A stretch of 64,000 nucleotides of DNA from Porphyrobacter sp. YT40 (GTDB lineage Bacteria; Pseudomonadota; Alphaproteobacteria; Sphingomonadales; Sphingomonadaceae), in NCBI RefSeq assembly GCF_006542605.1, contig NZ_CP041223.1, positions 1 through 64,000 on the forward strand, read 5' to 3'. Positions 34,068 through 42,544 of the stretch are shown here, piece by piece (within the stretch, counting starts at the first letter, position 1; every line of letters begins with the position of its first letter). The notes under the pieces were generated by a model. The model saw nothing but the letters and a program-made list of their open reading frames with translations. It was not told where the DNA came from and made no database searches. The translations under genes were made by a program, and so were the position numbers.

Positions 34068-35393
34068 ATGGCTTTGAAAGAACTTGAGGTCAAATACGCC
34101 ACCAAGCGGCAGCGCCCCTACAAGCTGTCCGATGGAGAAGGCCTGCACCTGCTCGTCCAGCCGAACGGATCGAAGCTCTGGCGCCTGAAATACCGCTTCG
34201 ACGGCAAGGAAAAACTGCTGAGCTTCGGCAAATATCCGACCGTCACGCTGGCGATCGCCCGCGAGAAGCGGACCGAAGCCAAGCGGCTGCTCGATCAGGG
34301 TGAGGACCCCGCCGAGGCCAGGAAGCGGGCGAAGAAGCAGAGGGCCGCGCTCAAGCTGTTCGAAGAGATTGCGCGGGCCTGGCACGCCAATCGTATTGAA
34401 GGGCTGGACTCGGCCCATGCCCTGCGCGTCATCAACCGGATGGAGCGCGACGTCTTTCCGGTCATCGGGAAGCGTCCGATCACGGAAATCGACCCGCCCG
34501 AGATTCTCGAGATGATCCGCGCGGTCGAAGCGCGCGGCGCCCTCGATATCGCCCGTCGCCTCAAGCAGAACGTCAGCCAGATCTATCGCTTCGCGATCGC
34601 GAGCGGCTGGGCGACCATCGATCCGACGCTCGGCCTCAACGATGCGCTCAAGCCCAAGCCGCCCGTCAGGCACATGGCGCGCGTGCCGCTCGCGGAGTTT
34701 CCGAAGCTGGTGCGGGCGATCTTCGCCTATGACGGCGAGGACACGCCGCGCCGCCGCGAGATCACCCGTGACGCGCTGCTGTTCACCTTGCTCACATGGG
34801 TCCGAACCAGCGAAACCCGCTTCGCGGCCAGGGACGAGTTCGAGGATCTCTATGGACCGAACCCGCTATGGCGTCTGTCGCCGGAGCGCATGAAGATGGA
34901 ACGTGAGCATCTTGTTCCGCTGTCCCGCCAGGCCGCAATGATCGTTCAGCGCCGCTTGCAGGCGACGAACGATGCGTTCCTCTTTCCCGGAGCCAAGCCT
35001 GGAAAGCCTATTTCCGAGAACACCATGATCTATGCCTGCTACCGCATGGGCTATCTTGGCCGGCAGACGGTGCATGGGTTTCGGGGGCTCGGCTCGACCT
35101 GGGCGAACGAAGCCGAACGCTACAAGCCCGACTGGATCGAGATGGCGCTCGCCCACGAGGATGAGGACGAAGTGCGCGGCGCCTATAACAGCGCGCTCTA
35201 TCTCACCCCGCGAAGGCGGATGCTGCAAGATTGGGCCGACGTGATCGACGCGGCAACCGCAGTGTCGGATGTCGAGAAGGATCCTATCGAGTTCTCACAG
35301 CTCACGGGCTGTTCTGCGCCCATCCAGCGCTTGCCGCCGAGCGACCGGAGACAGCCGTATTGGCAGCGCCCTCGTTGGGCGGCTTCGCGATAA
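34068..35393 (+). CDS. int: Second P4-type tyrosine recombinase/integrase
   Basis: The 441-residue product begins MALKELEVKYATKRQRPYKL and has the DUF4102 arm-binding domain (LSDGEGLHLLVQPNGSKLWR). Next come a SAM-like core-binding domain and the catalytic domain with Arg in TWVRTSETRF, HGFR in QTVHGFRGLGSTW, His in EMALAHEDEDEV and Tyr in GAYNSALY. All residues look intact. The frame is open upstream of the ATG but that stretch is the palindromic intergenic region. Divergent from the first integrase. Confidence 0.9.
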   Translation: MALKELEVKYATKRQRPYKLSDGEGLHLLVQPNGSKLWRLKYRFDGKEKLLSFGKYPTVTLAIAREKRTEAKRLLDQGEDPAEARKRAKKQRAALKLFEEIARAWHANRIEGLDSAHALRVINRMERDVFPVIGKRPITEIDPPEILEMIRAVEARGALDIARRLKQNVSQIYRFAIASGWATIDPTLGLNDALKPKPPVRHMARVPLAEFPKLVRAIFAYDGEDTPRRREITRDALLFTLLTWVRTSETRFAARDEFEDLYGPNPLWRLSPERMKMEREHLVPLSRQAAMIVQRRLQATNDAFLFPGAKPGKPISENTMIYACYRMGYLGRQTVHGFRGLGSTWANEAERYKPDWIEMALAHEDEDEVRGAYNSALYLTPRRRMLQDWADVIDAATAVSDVEKDPIEFSQLTGCSAPIQRLPPSDRRQPYWQRPRWAASR

Positions 35394-35612
35394 GCGTCAC
35401 GGCTCGGAACCGCTGATTAAGAGCGCGGCTTTCCACCATAATTATTATAAACGTCAGTTACTTAGATGCATCCGTGAATAGTGGGACTGAACAATAAGAA
35501 GCAGTATCGTATCATATCCTACCATGCCCTACGTCACAAATTCACCTACGTCGGAAGAGCGCCCTCATGGCGGACATTCGTTCAATCAAGCAGGCAATCA
35601 CGGTGAGCGGCA

Positions 35613-36320
35613 TCAACCATCGAGCTTGCCAATGCCCTGTACCCTAAGACACGATAACAATCCCCCCACGCAAAAGTCCTCCATGGCCTTCAGGGTCACC
35701 GAGATGTTCCGTGAAGAAAGTCGCCCACCCGACATGTGATCGATCCGGCGATTGTCGGCGAATGTGTACAGCGTACAGCTCAGAATAAACTGATAGGCCT
35801 GCAAGGCATCATCGCGCGATGACTTTGGTTTGATAGATATCATCGCCTCGACATATCGGCGAGATATTTCATCAAATAGCGGTGCAACTATTTCGTCCAT
35901 CCAGAGTTGCACGCCTGCTATCTGTGAGATGAGGCGACAATAATTCATCCACCCCGGCTCACCGGATTCAAAACGGCTCAAGAGGGGGCCGTAAAATGCG
36001 CGGATGAGAAGTCGAGCCGATGCTTCCGGGCGATCTGGATCGAGGTCCAGCTCCGCAAGCCTTCGCAGCCGCTCTTCGTTCAACCACGCGCTGCGGCGTT
36101 CTATGACTTCCGTGAACAGCGCTTCCTTGGTTCCAAAATGATAATTCACAGCGGCGAGCCGTGTGGACGCTGCATCCGTTATTTCTCGCACCGAAACGCC
36201 GAAATAGCCCCGGTCCGCGAACAGCGACTCGGCGGCGTCCAGGATCTGCTCGCGCAGATCCGGTCGTTCCGTTTGCGGCTTGGAGATTGCCTTTTTTGGC
36301 TTAATATCTGGTAATTTCAA
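35613..36320 (-). CDS. TetR/AcrR-family regulator
   Basis: The 235-residue product carries a TetR helix-turn-helix at residues 24-70 (REQILDAAESLFADRGYFGV, then VREITDAASTRLAAVNYHFG). It ends in a ligand-binding domain with an ISQIAGVQLWMDEIVAPLF segment like the DUF1956/CecR group. It is divergent from the amidohydrolase gene with 122 bp between them, so it probably represses that catabolic locus until a ligand binds. Confidence 0.87.
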   Translation of the reverse strand: MKLPDIKPKKAISKPQTERPDLREQILDAAESLFADRGYFGVSVREITDAASTRLAAVNYHFGTKEALFTEVIERRSAWLNEERLRRLAELDLDPDRPEASARLLIRAFYGPLLSRFESGEPGWMNYCRLISQIAGVQLWMDEIVAPLFDEISRRYVEAMISIKPKSSRDDALQAYQFILSCTLYTFADNRRIDHMSGGRLSSRNISVTLKAMEDFCVGGLLSCLRVQGIGKLDG

Positions 36321-36442
36321 TCATCTTCTCCCCCAAAAGCGCCCCGAATTGACATGTGAGTGGAACGTTCGTATCACTCGATCAAGGACGCGCAGCCTAC
36401 GCTGGCTTCCGTCACAAAAATAGATGGTAGGGGAACGAAACT

Positions 36443-37861
36443 GTGAGACCGATCCTGATCCGTAACGGCTATGTCATCACCGGCGATCCTGCGATCGGCG
36501 ACGTGCCCAGTGGGGATGTTTTGATCGTGAACGGACGCATCGCTGAGATCGGTCAAAACCTTCACCATGATGAGGCAGAGGAGATCGACGCGACCGGCAC
36601 GATTGTAATGCCAGGCATGGTCGATACGCATCGGCATACTTGGCAGACTCAGCTACGCGCGATTTGCGCCGACATGAGCCTCATGCAGTATATGCGCTGC
36701 ATCCGCTTCAACATCTCGCCCGTCTATACGCCAGAAGATGTCTATGTGGGCAATTATATCGGCGCCCTAGAAGCTCTGAACGCCGGGATCACGACGCTCT
36801 ATGACTTCTCACATACGTCGCACAGTCCGGAACATGCCGATGAGGCCATCCGCGGCCTGCGGGACGCCCGGATTGCTGGCCTCTATGCCTACGGCTTCTA
36901 TCCAGCACCGGTCGACCGGCCTTATTTTACGAGCGTCGACCAACGCATCGCCGATGCGGAACGGATAAGGACGCAGCATTTTTCGTCGGACGATCAGCGG
37001 CTGGGCATGGCGGTCGCGATCACCGAGGTCGGGATGTATCCGTTCGATTCGACGCGTAAGGAGATCATGACAGGCCGCCGACTTGGCGTGCAGCAAACAA
37101 TTCACACGAACTGTTTCTGGGGCTCCGCTTTTTGCAGCGGTATAGAGGAACTCGCGGCGGCCGGACTCCTTGGACCCGACCAGGTCCATGTGCATTGCAA
37201 TTCCGTGACAGACAACGAACTTCGCCTGCTCGCCGATAATGGCGCCAAGGTTTCATGCACGCCCGATACGGAACTGCAGATGGGCATGGGCCACCCCTTG
37301 ATCGGCCGCGCCCACGATGTCGGCATCAAGCCTACACTTGGGGCCGACGTTATCTCCTGCAACGGTGGCGACCTACTCACGCAGGCACGCCTCGGTCTTC
37401 AAGACGCGCGCGTCCTGGCCAACGATCCGGTCAATGCGCAAGGTCGGATGCCTGAGGATATCCCATTCAAGGTACGTGACGCGATCGCGTGGATGACGAT
37501 CAACGGCGCGGAAGCGATGGGTCTTGATCATCGCACGGGATCGCTCACGCCGGGCAAGGATGGCGATATCGTTCTCATCGCGCCCAACGACTTCAACCTC
37601 ATGCCGCTGAACGACATGGTGGGCGCGGTCGTGCTGCAGGCTAACGTTTCCAACATCGATACGGTGGTCCTGCGCGGCGAGGTCGTGAAGCGCCACGGTC
37701 GCTTGACTGGCGTCGACTTCAAGCAGTTGCTCCGCATGGCGGAGGGCTCGCGCGAGCGGATCATGGAGCAGGCCCTGCGTCGCGGTCCGCTCGTTCCGCC
37801 GCCCAACACCACGGCAATGGCAGAGATGGAGGAGACCGCGCGCCAGAACCTGGCCGCATAG
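36443..37861 (+). CDS. Amidohydrolase (ATZ/TRZ-like metal-dependent hydrolase)
   Basis: The 472-residue product starts at GTG. HRH at residues 63-65 (VDTHRHTWQTQL) is the metal-binding HxH; later ligands are suggested by TIHTNCFWG, HVHCNSV and LGADVISCNGGD. The final KDGDIVLIAP and NVSNIDTVVLRGEVVKRHGR belong to the small beta domain. The fold acts on deaminations and cyclic amide or amine hydrolysis; the substrate is unknown. The gene leads a cluster with a TonB receptor, cyclase and BKACE. Confidence 0.85.
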   Translation: MRPILIRNGYVITGDPAIGDVPSGDVLIVNGRIAEIGQNLHHDEAEEIDATGTIVMPGMVDTHRHTWQTQLRAICADMSLMQYMRCIRFNISPVYTPEDVYVGNYIGALEALNAGITTLYDFSHTSHSPEHADEAIRGLRDARIAGLYAYGFYPAPVDRPYFTSVDQRIADAERIRTQHFSSDDQRLGMAVAITEVGMYPFDSTRKEIMTGRRLGVQQTIHTNCFWGSAFCSGIEELAAAGLLGPDQVHVHCNSVTDNELRLLADNGAKVSCTPDTELQMGMGHPLIGRAHDVGIKPTLGADVISCNGGDLLTQARLGLQDARVLANDPVNAQGRMPEDIPFKVRDAIAWMTINGAEAMGLDHRTGSLTPGKDGDIVLIAPNDFNLMPLNDMVGAVVLQANVSNIDTVVLRGEVVKRHGRLTGVDFKQLLRMAEGSRERIMEQALRRGPLVPPPNTTAMAEMEETARQNLAA

Positions 37862-37925
37862 CGGGGTAGGAAACCAAAGGCGCCGCATGAACCGCGTCGG
37901 CGTCCAACGAGGAGGGGATTACGAA

Positions 37926-40250
37926 ATGGATAAGCTTTGGCCGCGCGCCGCGCGGATCGGACTTCTTTTGCCTGCGGTCGTTGGCACAAGCGCTTACGCA
38001 CAGACTGAGCCGGCTTCATCGGCTGCGAGCACTCCGCAGCCGGAGGCCGTATCGACGCCCGCCGCACAGGATCAGGGCGCCGGTCTTCAGGACATCATCG
38101 TGACTGCGCAGAAGCGCAGCGAGTCGGTGCAGAAAATTCCTCTCGCGGTGACGGCCCTATCCGGCAATGACCTCGCGAAGGCGGGCATCAACAGCATCGA
38201 GGGTCTGCAGGCCGCCGTCCCCAATCTCAACCTCGGCCAGCAGCTCGGCGTCGCGAGAATCTCGCTGCGCGGCATCGGCCTCGACAACCTCAGCACCGGC
38301 GCCGAGGGAAGTATCGCTTTCCACCTCAACAGCGCGTTCATTTCGCGCGGCGCCGCAGCGCTCAGCGCATTCTACGACGTCGATCGCGTGGAAGTTCTGC
38401 GCGGGCCACAGGGCACGCTCTATGGCCGCAACGCGACCGGCGGCTCAATCAACCTCATAACGCGCCAGCCCACCGACACGTTTTCGGGTTATGGCGATGT
38501 CACGGTCGGCAACTATGGTCGTTTGGCGTTCGACGGCGCCGTCAGCGGCCCGATTGTCTCTGATAAAGTGCTCGCGCGGATCGCTTTCTCGACGGACGAC
38601 CGCAACGGCTATGGCCGAAACATCACGACCGGCACTAGGATCGACGACACCAATGCCCGTTCGATCCGTGGTACGCTGAAGCTTTTACCCGCCGACGATC
38701 TCACCATCACTCTGATCGCCGACTATCATCGAGAAAATGACAACGCGAACGGCTATCATTATTTCGGACCCGCGGGCCAGACTGCCAGCGGCCAGACAAT
38801 CACACCTTTCGGCATTCAGTTCGGCGGCGTCACCGCAAGCAATCCGCGCGATATCGCAAACGAAGCCGATCCGTTCAACCGGCGCACGATCTGGGGTGTC
38901 AGCAGCGAGATTGCATATCGATTCGGCGGCGTCACAGCCAAGTCGATCACGGCCTATCGCAGCACGAAATACATTACCGGATCGGACCTCGATTCCACCA
39001 GTTTTCGTCTCGCGCCGATCTTCCAGAACGAAGACGACAAACAGTTCAGCCAGGAGTTTCAGCTCTCGTCCGAATCCGACCGGTTCCGATGGCTGCTGGG
39101 GGCATTTTATTTCCACGAAAATGACGCCGGCGCGATCATCATTCCCTACAATGATATTGGCTTCGGCGGTCCCGGCGTCATCCGCCAGGGCTATTATGCC
39201 GGCGGGCGTCTCGAGACTGATGCCGGCGCCATCTTCGGGCAAGCGACCTACAATCTGACCCCGGAGATTCACCTCGTCGTCGGTGGCCGTTACAGCATCG
39301 AGCGAAAAGGCATTTCCGAACAGCTTCAGTTCGACCTCGCGCGACCCTATTCGCCCGCCAATCCCGTCGCGCCGCTCGCCCAGTGCGGAGCCGATATCCC
39401 ATCGGTCCCGACCTGCCAACCGCACAAGACCTTCCGATCCTTCACGCCGAAAGTGGCGCTCGAGTATCAAATCACGCCCGACGCTTTGCTCTACGCCTCG
39501 GTTTCGCGAGGCTTCAAAAGCGGCACCTACAATGTCGGCGGCGTGCAGCCGCCCGTGAAGCCGGAGAAGGTCACGGCCTATGAAGGGGGCCTGAAATCGG
39601 AATTCCTCGATCGGCGGCTCCGCATAAATCTTGCCGGCTTTTATTATGATTACAAGGATCTCCAGGTCGGCAAGGTGGTCAACGCGTCACTCGCGCTGGA
39701 GAATGCGGCGACAGCGACGATCTACGGTGCCGAGCTCGAGTTGCGCGCGCGCCCCACGCCCGACTTAGAACTGGGTCTGACCGGCTCCTATCTCAACGCC
39801 AAGTTCGACAGTTTCATCAGTATCGATCCCGCGCGACCCGGAGGTGACGGGCGCACCGTCGACCCGGCGACCGGCGCACCGGCTTTCAACAACGCCGGCA
39901 ACCGCCTGCCGCAAGCCCCCAAATGGACGGTCGACGCCATGGCACAATATACCGTGCGCTCGGACCATGGATCCTTTGCCCTTCGCGGAGAGGTCTTGTG
40001 GGTCGATAAGGTCTATTTCAGTGCCTTCAACGTTCCGCAGGTGTCGCAGCCGGCAAAGACCAAGCTCAATGCCTCGCTGATCTACACCGATCCGGGCGAT
40101 CGCTGGAGCGTGACCGTCTACGGCAAGAATCTCGCCAACAAGACGTACATCTCAAACGCCTTTGTCAGCTCCAGCATCGTGGGATTTGGCGTCAACGGCT
40201 TCCTCGAGGAGCCGCGAACCTATGGCGTGACCATCGGGTATAAGTTCTAG
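37926..40250 (+). CDS. TonB-dependent outer-membrane receptor (locus 1)
   Basis: The 774-residue protein starts at ATG 37926, supported by AGGAGGGG upstream; the frame is open from 37887. A signal peptide (cleavage near TSAYAQ) is followed by the TonB box region (DIIVTAQKRSESVQKIPLAV) and the plug domain with VEVLRGPQGTLYGRNATGGS. A 22-strand barrel follows, ending GVTIGYKF with terminal Phe. It is of the sphingomonad TBDT class that imports aromatic or other bulky substrates. It should import the substrate of the neighbouring hydrolases. Confidence 0.92.
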   Translation: MDKLWPRAARIGLLLPAVVGTSAYAQTEPASSAASTPQPEAVSTPAAQDQGAGLQDIIVTAQKRSESVQKIPLAVTALSGNDLAKAGINSIEGLQAAVPNLNLGQQLGVARISLRGIGLDNLSTGAEGSIAFHLNSAFISRGAAALSAFYDVDRVEVLRGPQGTLYGRNATGGSINLITRQPTDTFSGYGDVTVGNYGRLAFDGAVSGPIVSDKVLARIAFSTDDRNGYGRNITTGTRIDDTNARSIRGTLKLLPADDLTITLIADYHRENDNANGYHYFGPAGQTASGQTITPFGIQFGGVTASNPRDIANEADPFNRRTIWGVSSEIAYRFGGVTAKSITAYRSTKYITGSDLDSTSFRLAPIFQNEDDKQFSQEFQLSSESDRFRWLLGAFYFHENDAGAIIIPYNDIGFGGPGVIRQGYYAGGRLETDAGAIFGQATYNLTPEIHLVVGGRYSIERKGISEQLQFDLARPYSPANPVAPLAQCGADIPSVPTCQPHKTFRSFTPKVALEYQITPDALLYASVSRGFKSGTYNVGGVQPPVKPEKVTAYEGGLKSEFLDRRLRINLAGFYYDYKDLQVGKVVNASLALENAATATIYGAELELRARPTPDLELGLTGSYLNAKFDSFISIDPARPGGDGRTVDPATGAPAFNNAGNRLPQAPKWTVDAMAQYTVRSDHGSFALRGEVLWVDKVYFSAFNVPQVSQPAKTKLNASLIYTDPGDRWSVTVYGKNLANKTYISNAFVSSSIVGFGVNGFLEEPRTYGVTIGYKF

Positions 40251-40266
40251 CCGGGAATATATTCTC

Positions 40267-41058
40267 ATGATCACGATTCCCACCGCCGAGTCCATCATCG
40301 ACATTTCGATGCCCATCGAGAATGATATCGTATCGGATCCGGCGGCCTTTCGTCCACGGGTCCGATATTTCGGGCACGATGATACACGAGAACAGATGCT
40401 GGCCTTCTTCCCCGGAATGACGGCCAGCGACCTGCCCGATGGCGAGGCCTGGGCGATCGAGCATGTCGAGCTGATCACGCACAACGGCACGCATCTCGAC
40501 GCACCTTACCATTTTCATTCGACGATGGATGGGGGCAAGCGGGCGATCACGATCGACGAGGTTCCGCTCCACTGGTGCTGCCAACCAGGCGTCAAGCTCG
40601 ATTTCCGGCATTTCCCCGATGGCTATGTGGTGACCGCCGAGGATGTTCGGGCTGAACTCGATCGGATCGGCGTCAAGCTCAGCCCGCTGACCATCGTGGT
40701 CATCAACACGCGGGCCGGTTCGGCCTACGGCACGGATGACTATGTCAACGCGGGGTGTGGAATGGGCCGCGAAGCCACGCTTCACCTGCTTGAGCGCGGT
40801 GTCCGGGTGACAGGGACCGATGCATGGTCATGGGACGCGCCGTTCACTTACACGGCGCAGAAATATGCCGAAACCGGGAATGCCGACCTGATCTGGGAGG
40901 GGCACAAAGCGGGTCGGGAAATCGGCTATTGCCATCTGGAGAAGCTGCATAATCTCGAAGCGCTTCCATCCTCCGGATTCACCGTGATGTGTTTCCCGAC
41001 CAAGATCAAAGGCGCTTCGGCAGGCTGGACCCGCGCGGTCGCCGTCCTCGACGATTGA
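40267..41058 (+). CDS. Cyclase-family (kynurenine formamidase-like) hydrolase
   Basis: The 263-residue product carries THNGTHLDAPYHFH near residues 75-90, the metal-binding HxGTHxDxPxH signature of PF04199. Family members hydrolyse formamides, lactones, isatin and related cyclic amides. It follows the TonB receptor by 16 bases and precedes BKACE by 13, so all are in one operon. The combination with an amidohydrolase suggests stepwise opening of a nitrogen-containing ring or amide. Confidence 0.87.
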   Translation: MITIPTAESIIDISMPIENDIVSDPAAFRPRVRYFGHDDTREQMLAFFPGMTASDLPDGEAWAIEHVELITHNGTHLDAPYHFHSTMDGGKRAITIDEVPLHWCCQPGVKLDFRHFPDGYVVTAEDVRAELDRIGVKLSPLTIVVINTRAGSAYGTDDYVNAGCGMGREATLHLLERGVRVTGTDAWSWDAPFTYTAQKYAETGNADLIWEGHKAGREIGYCHLEKLHNLEALPSSGFTVMCFPTKIKGASAGWTRAVAVLDD

Positions 41059-41071
41059 ATGGAGTCTGGCC

Positions 41072-42001
41072 ATGAGCAACAAGGTCATCATCAGCTGCGC
41101 GGTGACGGGATCGGCGCACACGCCGACGATGTCGGACGCGCTCCCGGTCACGCCCGAGGAGATCGCCGAGCAGTCGATCGCCGCCGCCGAAGCGGGCGCG
41201 GCGATCCTGCATCTCCATGCCCGCATCCCCGAGGACGGTAGGCCGACCGGCGATCCCGAGGTCTATGCCCGCTTCCTGCCCGTGATCCGGCAGCGCACCG
41301 ACGCCGTCATCAACATCACGACGGGCGGTGCGGCCACCATGCCGGTCGCCGAGCGCCTCGCCGCCTCTGCGCGTTTCAAGCCCGAGCTTTGCTCGCTCAA
41401 CATGGGCTCGCTCAATTTCGCCTTCTTCCCCGCCGCGAAGCGCATCGCCGACTGGAAATACGCGTGGGAGAAGGACTATGTCACCGGCTCCGACGACTAT
41501 ATCTTCCGCAACACCTTCCGCGATATCGAGACGATCCTCACGACGATGGCGGAGGCGGGTACCAAATTTGAGCATGAATGCTATGACGTCGGCCATCTCT
41601 ACAATCTCGCCCATTTCGTCGATCGCGGCCTGGTGAAGCCACCCTTCTTCGTCCAGATGATCTTCGGCATATTGGGCGGCATCGGTGCCGATCTCGAAAA
41701 TCTTCATTATATGAAGGAAACCGCCGATCGCCTCTTCGGACGCGGCAATTACCGCTGGTCGGTGCTCGCCGCGGGTAGGCACCAGATGCCCTTTCTGACG
41801 CAGGCGGCGTTGCTCGGCGGCTATGTCCGCGTCGGGCTCGAGGACAGCCTTTTCATCGAACGCGGCGTCCTTGCGGCTTCGAATGCCCAGCAGGTCGAGA
41901 AGATCAAGCGCATCCTCGCCGAAATGGGTCACGAACCCGCGAGCCCCGCCGAAGCGAGGGAAATCCTCGGTCTCAAGGGCAGTGACCGCGTCGCCTTCTG
42001 A
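41072..42001 (+). CDS. Beta-keto acid cleavage enzyme (BKACE, DUF849)
   Basis: The 309-residue product begins MSNKVIISCAVTGSAHTPTM and has AAILHLHARIPEDGRPTGDP with the zinc-binding HxH. INITTGG, FEHECYDVGHLYNLAHF and AAGRHQMPFLTQAALLGGYV complete the family signature. BKACE enzymes cleave a beta-keto acid with acetyl-CoA to acetoacetate and a new acyl-CoA. It is the last gene of locus 1 and would act on the ring-opened product. Confidence 0.92.
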   Translation: MSNKVIISCAVTGSAHTPTMSDALPVTPEEIAEQSIAAAEAGAAILHLHARIPEDGRPTGDPEVYARFLPVIRQRTDAVINITTGGAATMPVAERLAASARFKPELCSLNMGSLNFAFFPAAKRIADWKYAWEKDYVTGSDDYIFRNTFRDIETILTTMAEAGTKFEHECYDVGHLYNLAHFVDRGLVKPPFFVQMIFGILGGIGADLENLHYMKETADRLFGRGNYRWSVLAAGRHQMPFLTQAALLGGYVRVGLEDSLFIERGVLAASNAQQVEKIKRILAEMGHEPASPAEAREILGLKGSDRVAF

Positions 42002-42024
42002 GCCGTGCACAGGAAGCAAGCGAA

Positions 42025-42094
42025 TGAGGGCTTCGGTCATCGACCGATTCGGCCGTCCAGACACGGCCCTTTGGCGTGCCTGAGAATCCGTATC
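42025..42094 (+). repeat. 70-bp direct repeat with two hairpins, copy A
   Basis: This matches 60821-60890 at 61 of 70 positions in the same orientation. The first hairpin, CGGTCATCGACCG, is invariant. The second is GGCCGT/ACGGCC here and GACCGT/GCGGTC in copy B, so paired bases change together. It lies 23 bases after the BKACE stop. The remainder of 42002-42444 shows no gene. The function could be termination or a transposition or recombination end. Confidence 0.75.
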
Positions 42095-42444
42095 GCCAGA
42101 TGAATTCGTACCTCATCTTCATGATCCAACAACGGCACAATGCACAGCCCGTATACGCGGATGTCGACGGGGCTGCTTTCAAGGCGCGCTGTCGCCGCTC
42201 ACGGCGACAGAGATGGTGCATTCACGGTCACCCGAATAGCTGATTTCCTTTGCTACTCGGCAAGGGAAAACCGTTGGCACCGCCGATTACACCGATACAC
42301 CGTTTGGAAAAGCTGGATTGGAACGCCTCGCGCGCGCGCATCCGTCCCGCTGGGCGCGCTCAGCGTGACTATTCCAATGAAGTGTATGGGGTCATTTGCT
42401 CCGCCACGAGACGTCGCCGGTGCAGGCTCAACAATCCTCAATCA

Positions 42445-42486
42445 ATGAGTGGAAGGAATAGTTCGCCAACAAATTGAATTGGACGA
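42445..42486 (+). repeat. Ten-codon module, copy A (upstream of TonB receptor 2)
   Basis: ATG to TGA encodes MSGRNSSPTN and is followed at once by ATTGGACGA. Equivalent modules lie at 48488-48529 (MSSKNSIAEY) and, split by an insertion, at 54605/55883-55913 (MSSRNSSAAN). All have ten codons and the same nine bases after TGA. The module ends 58 bases before the receptor ATG. It could be a leader peptide, an operator, or a duplicated gene end. Confidence 0.7.
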
Positions 42487-42544
42487 TGAGCCCCAAGGCG
42501 CGGCAAATGGCGCCAAATCAAAAAATGCCGTGGGGAGGGCAGTC

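Noticed and set aside
41006-42064. Minus-strand open frame of 352 codons opposite the BKACE gene
   Set aside because: BKACE on the plus strand is a clear family member. The antisense frame only reflects GC-rich codon bias; its start overlaps the 70-bp repeat.
42250-42477. 75-codon frame ending in the ten-codon module
   Set aside because: Only the last ten codons are shared with the other modules; the upstream part has no similarity, no ribosome binding site and no domain.
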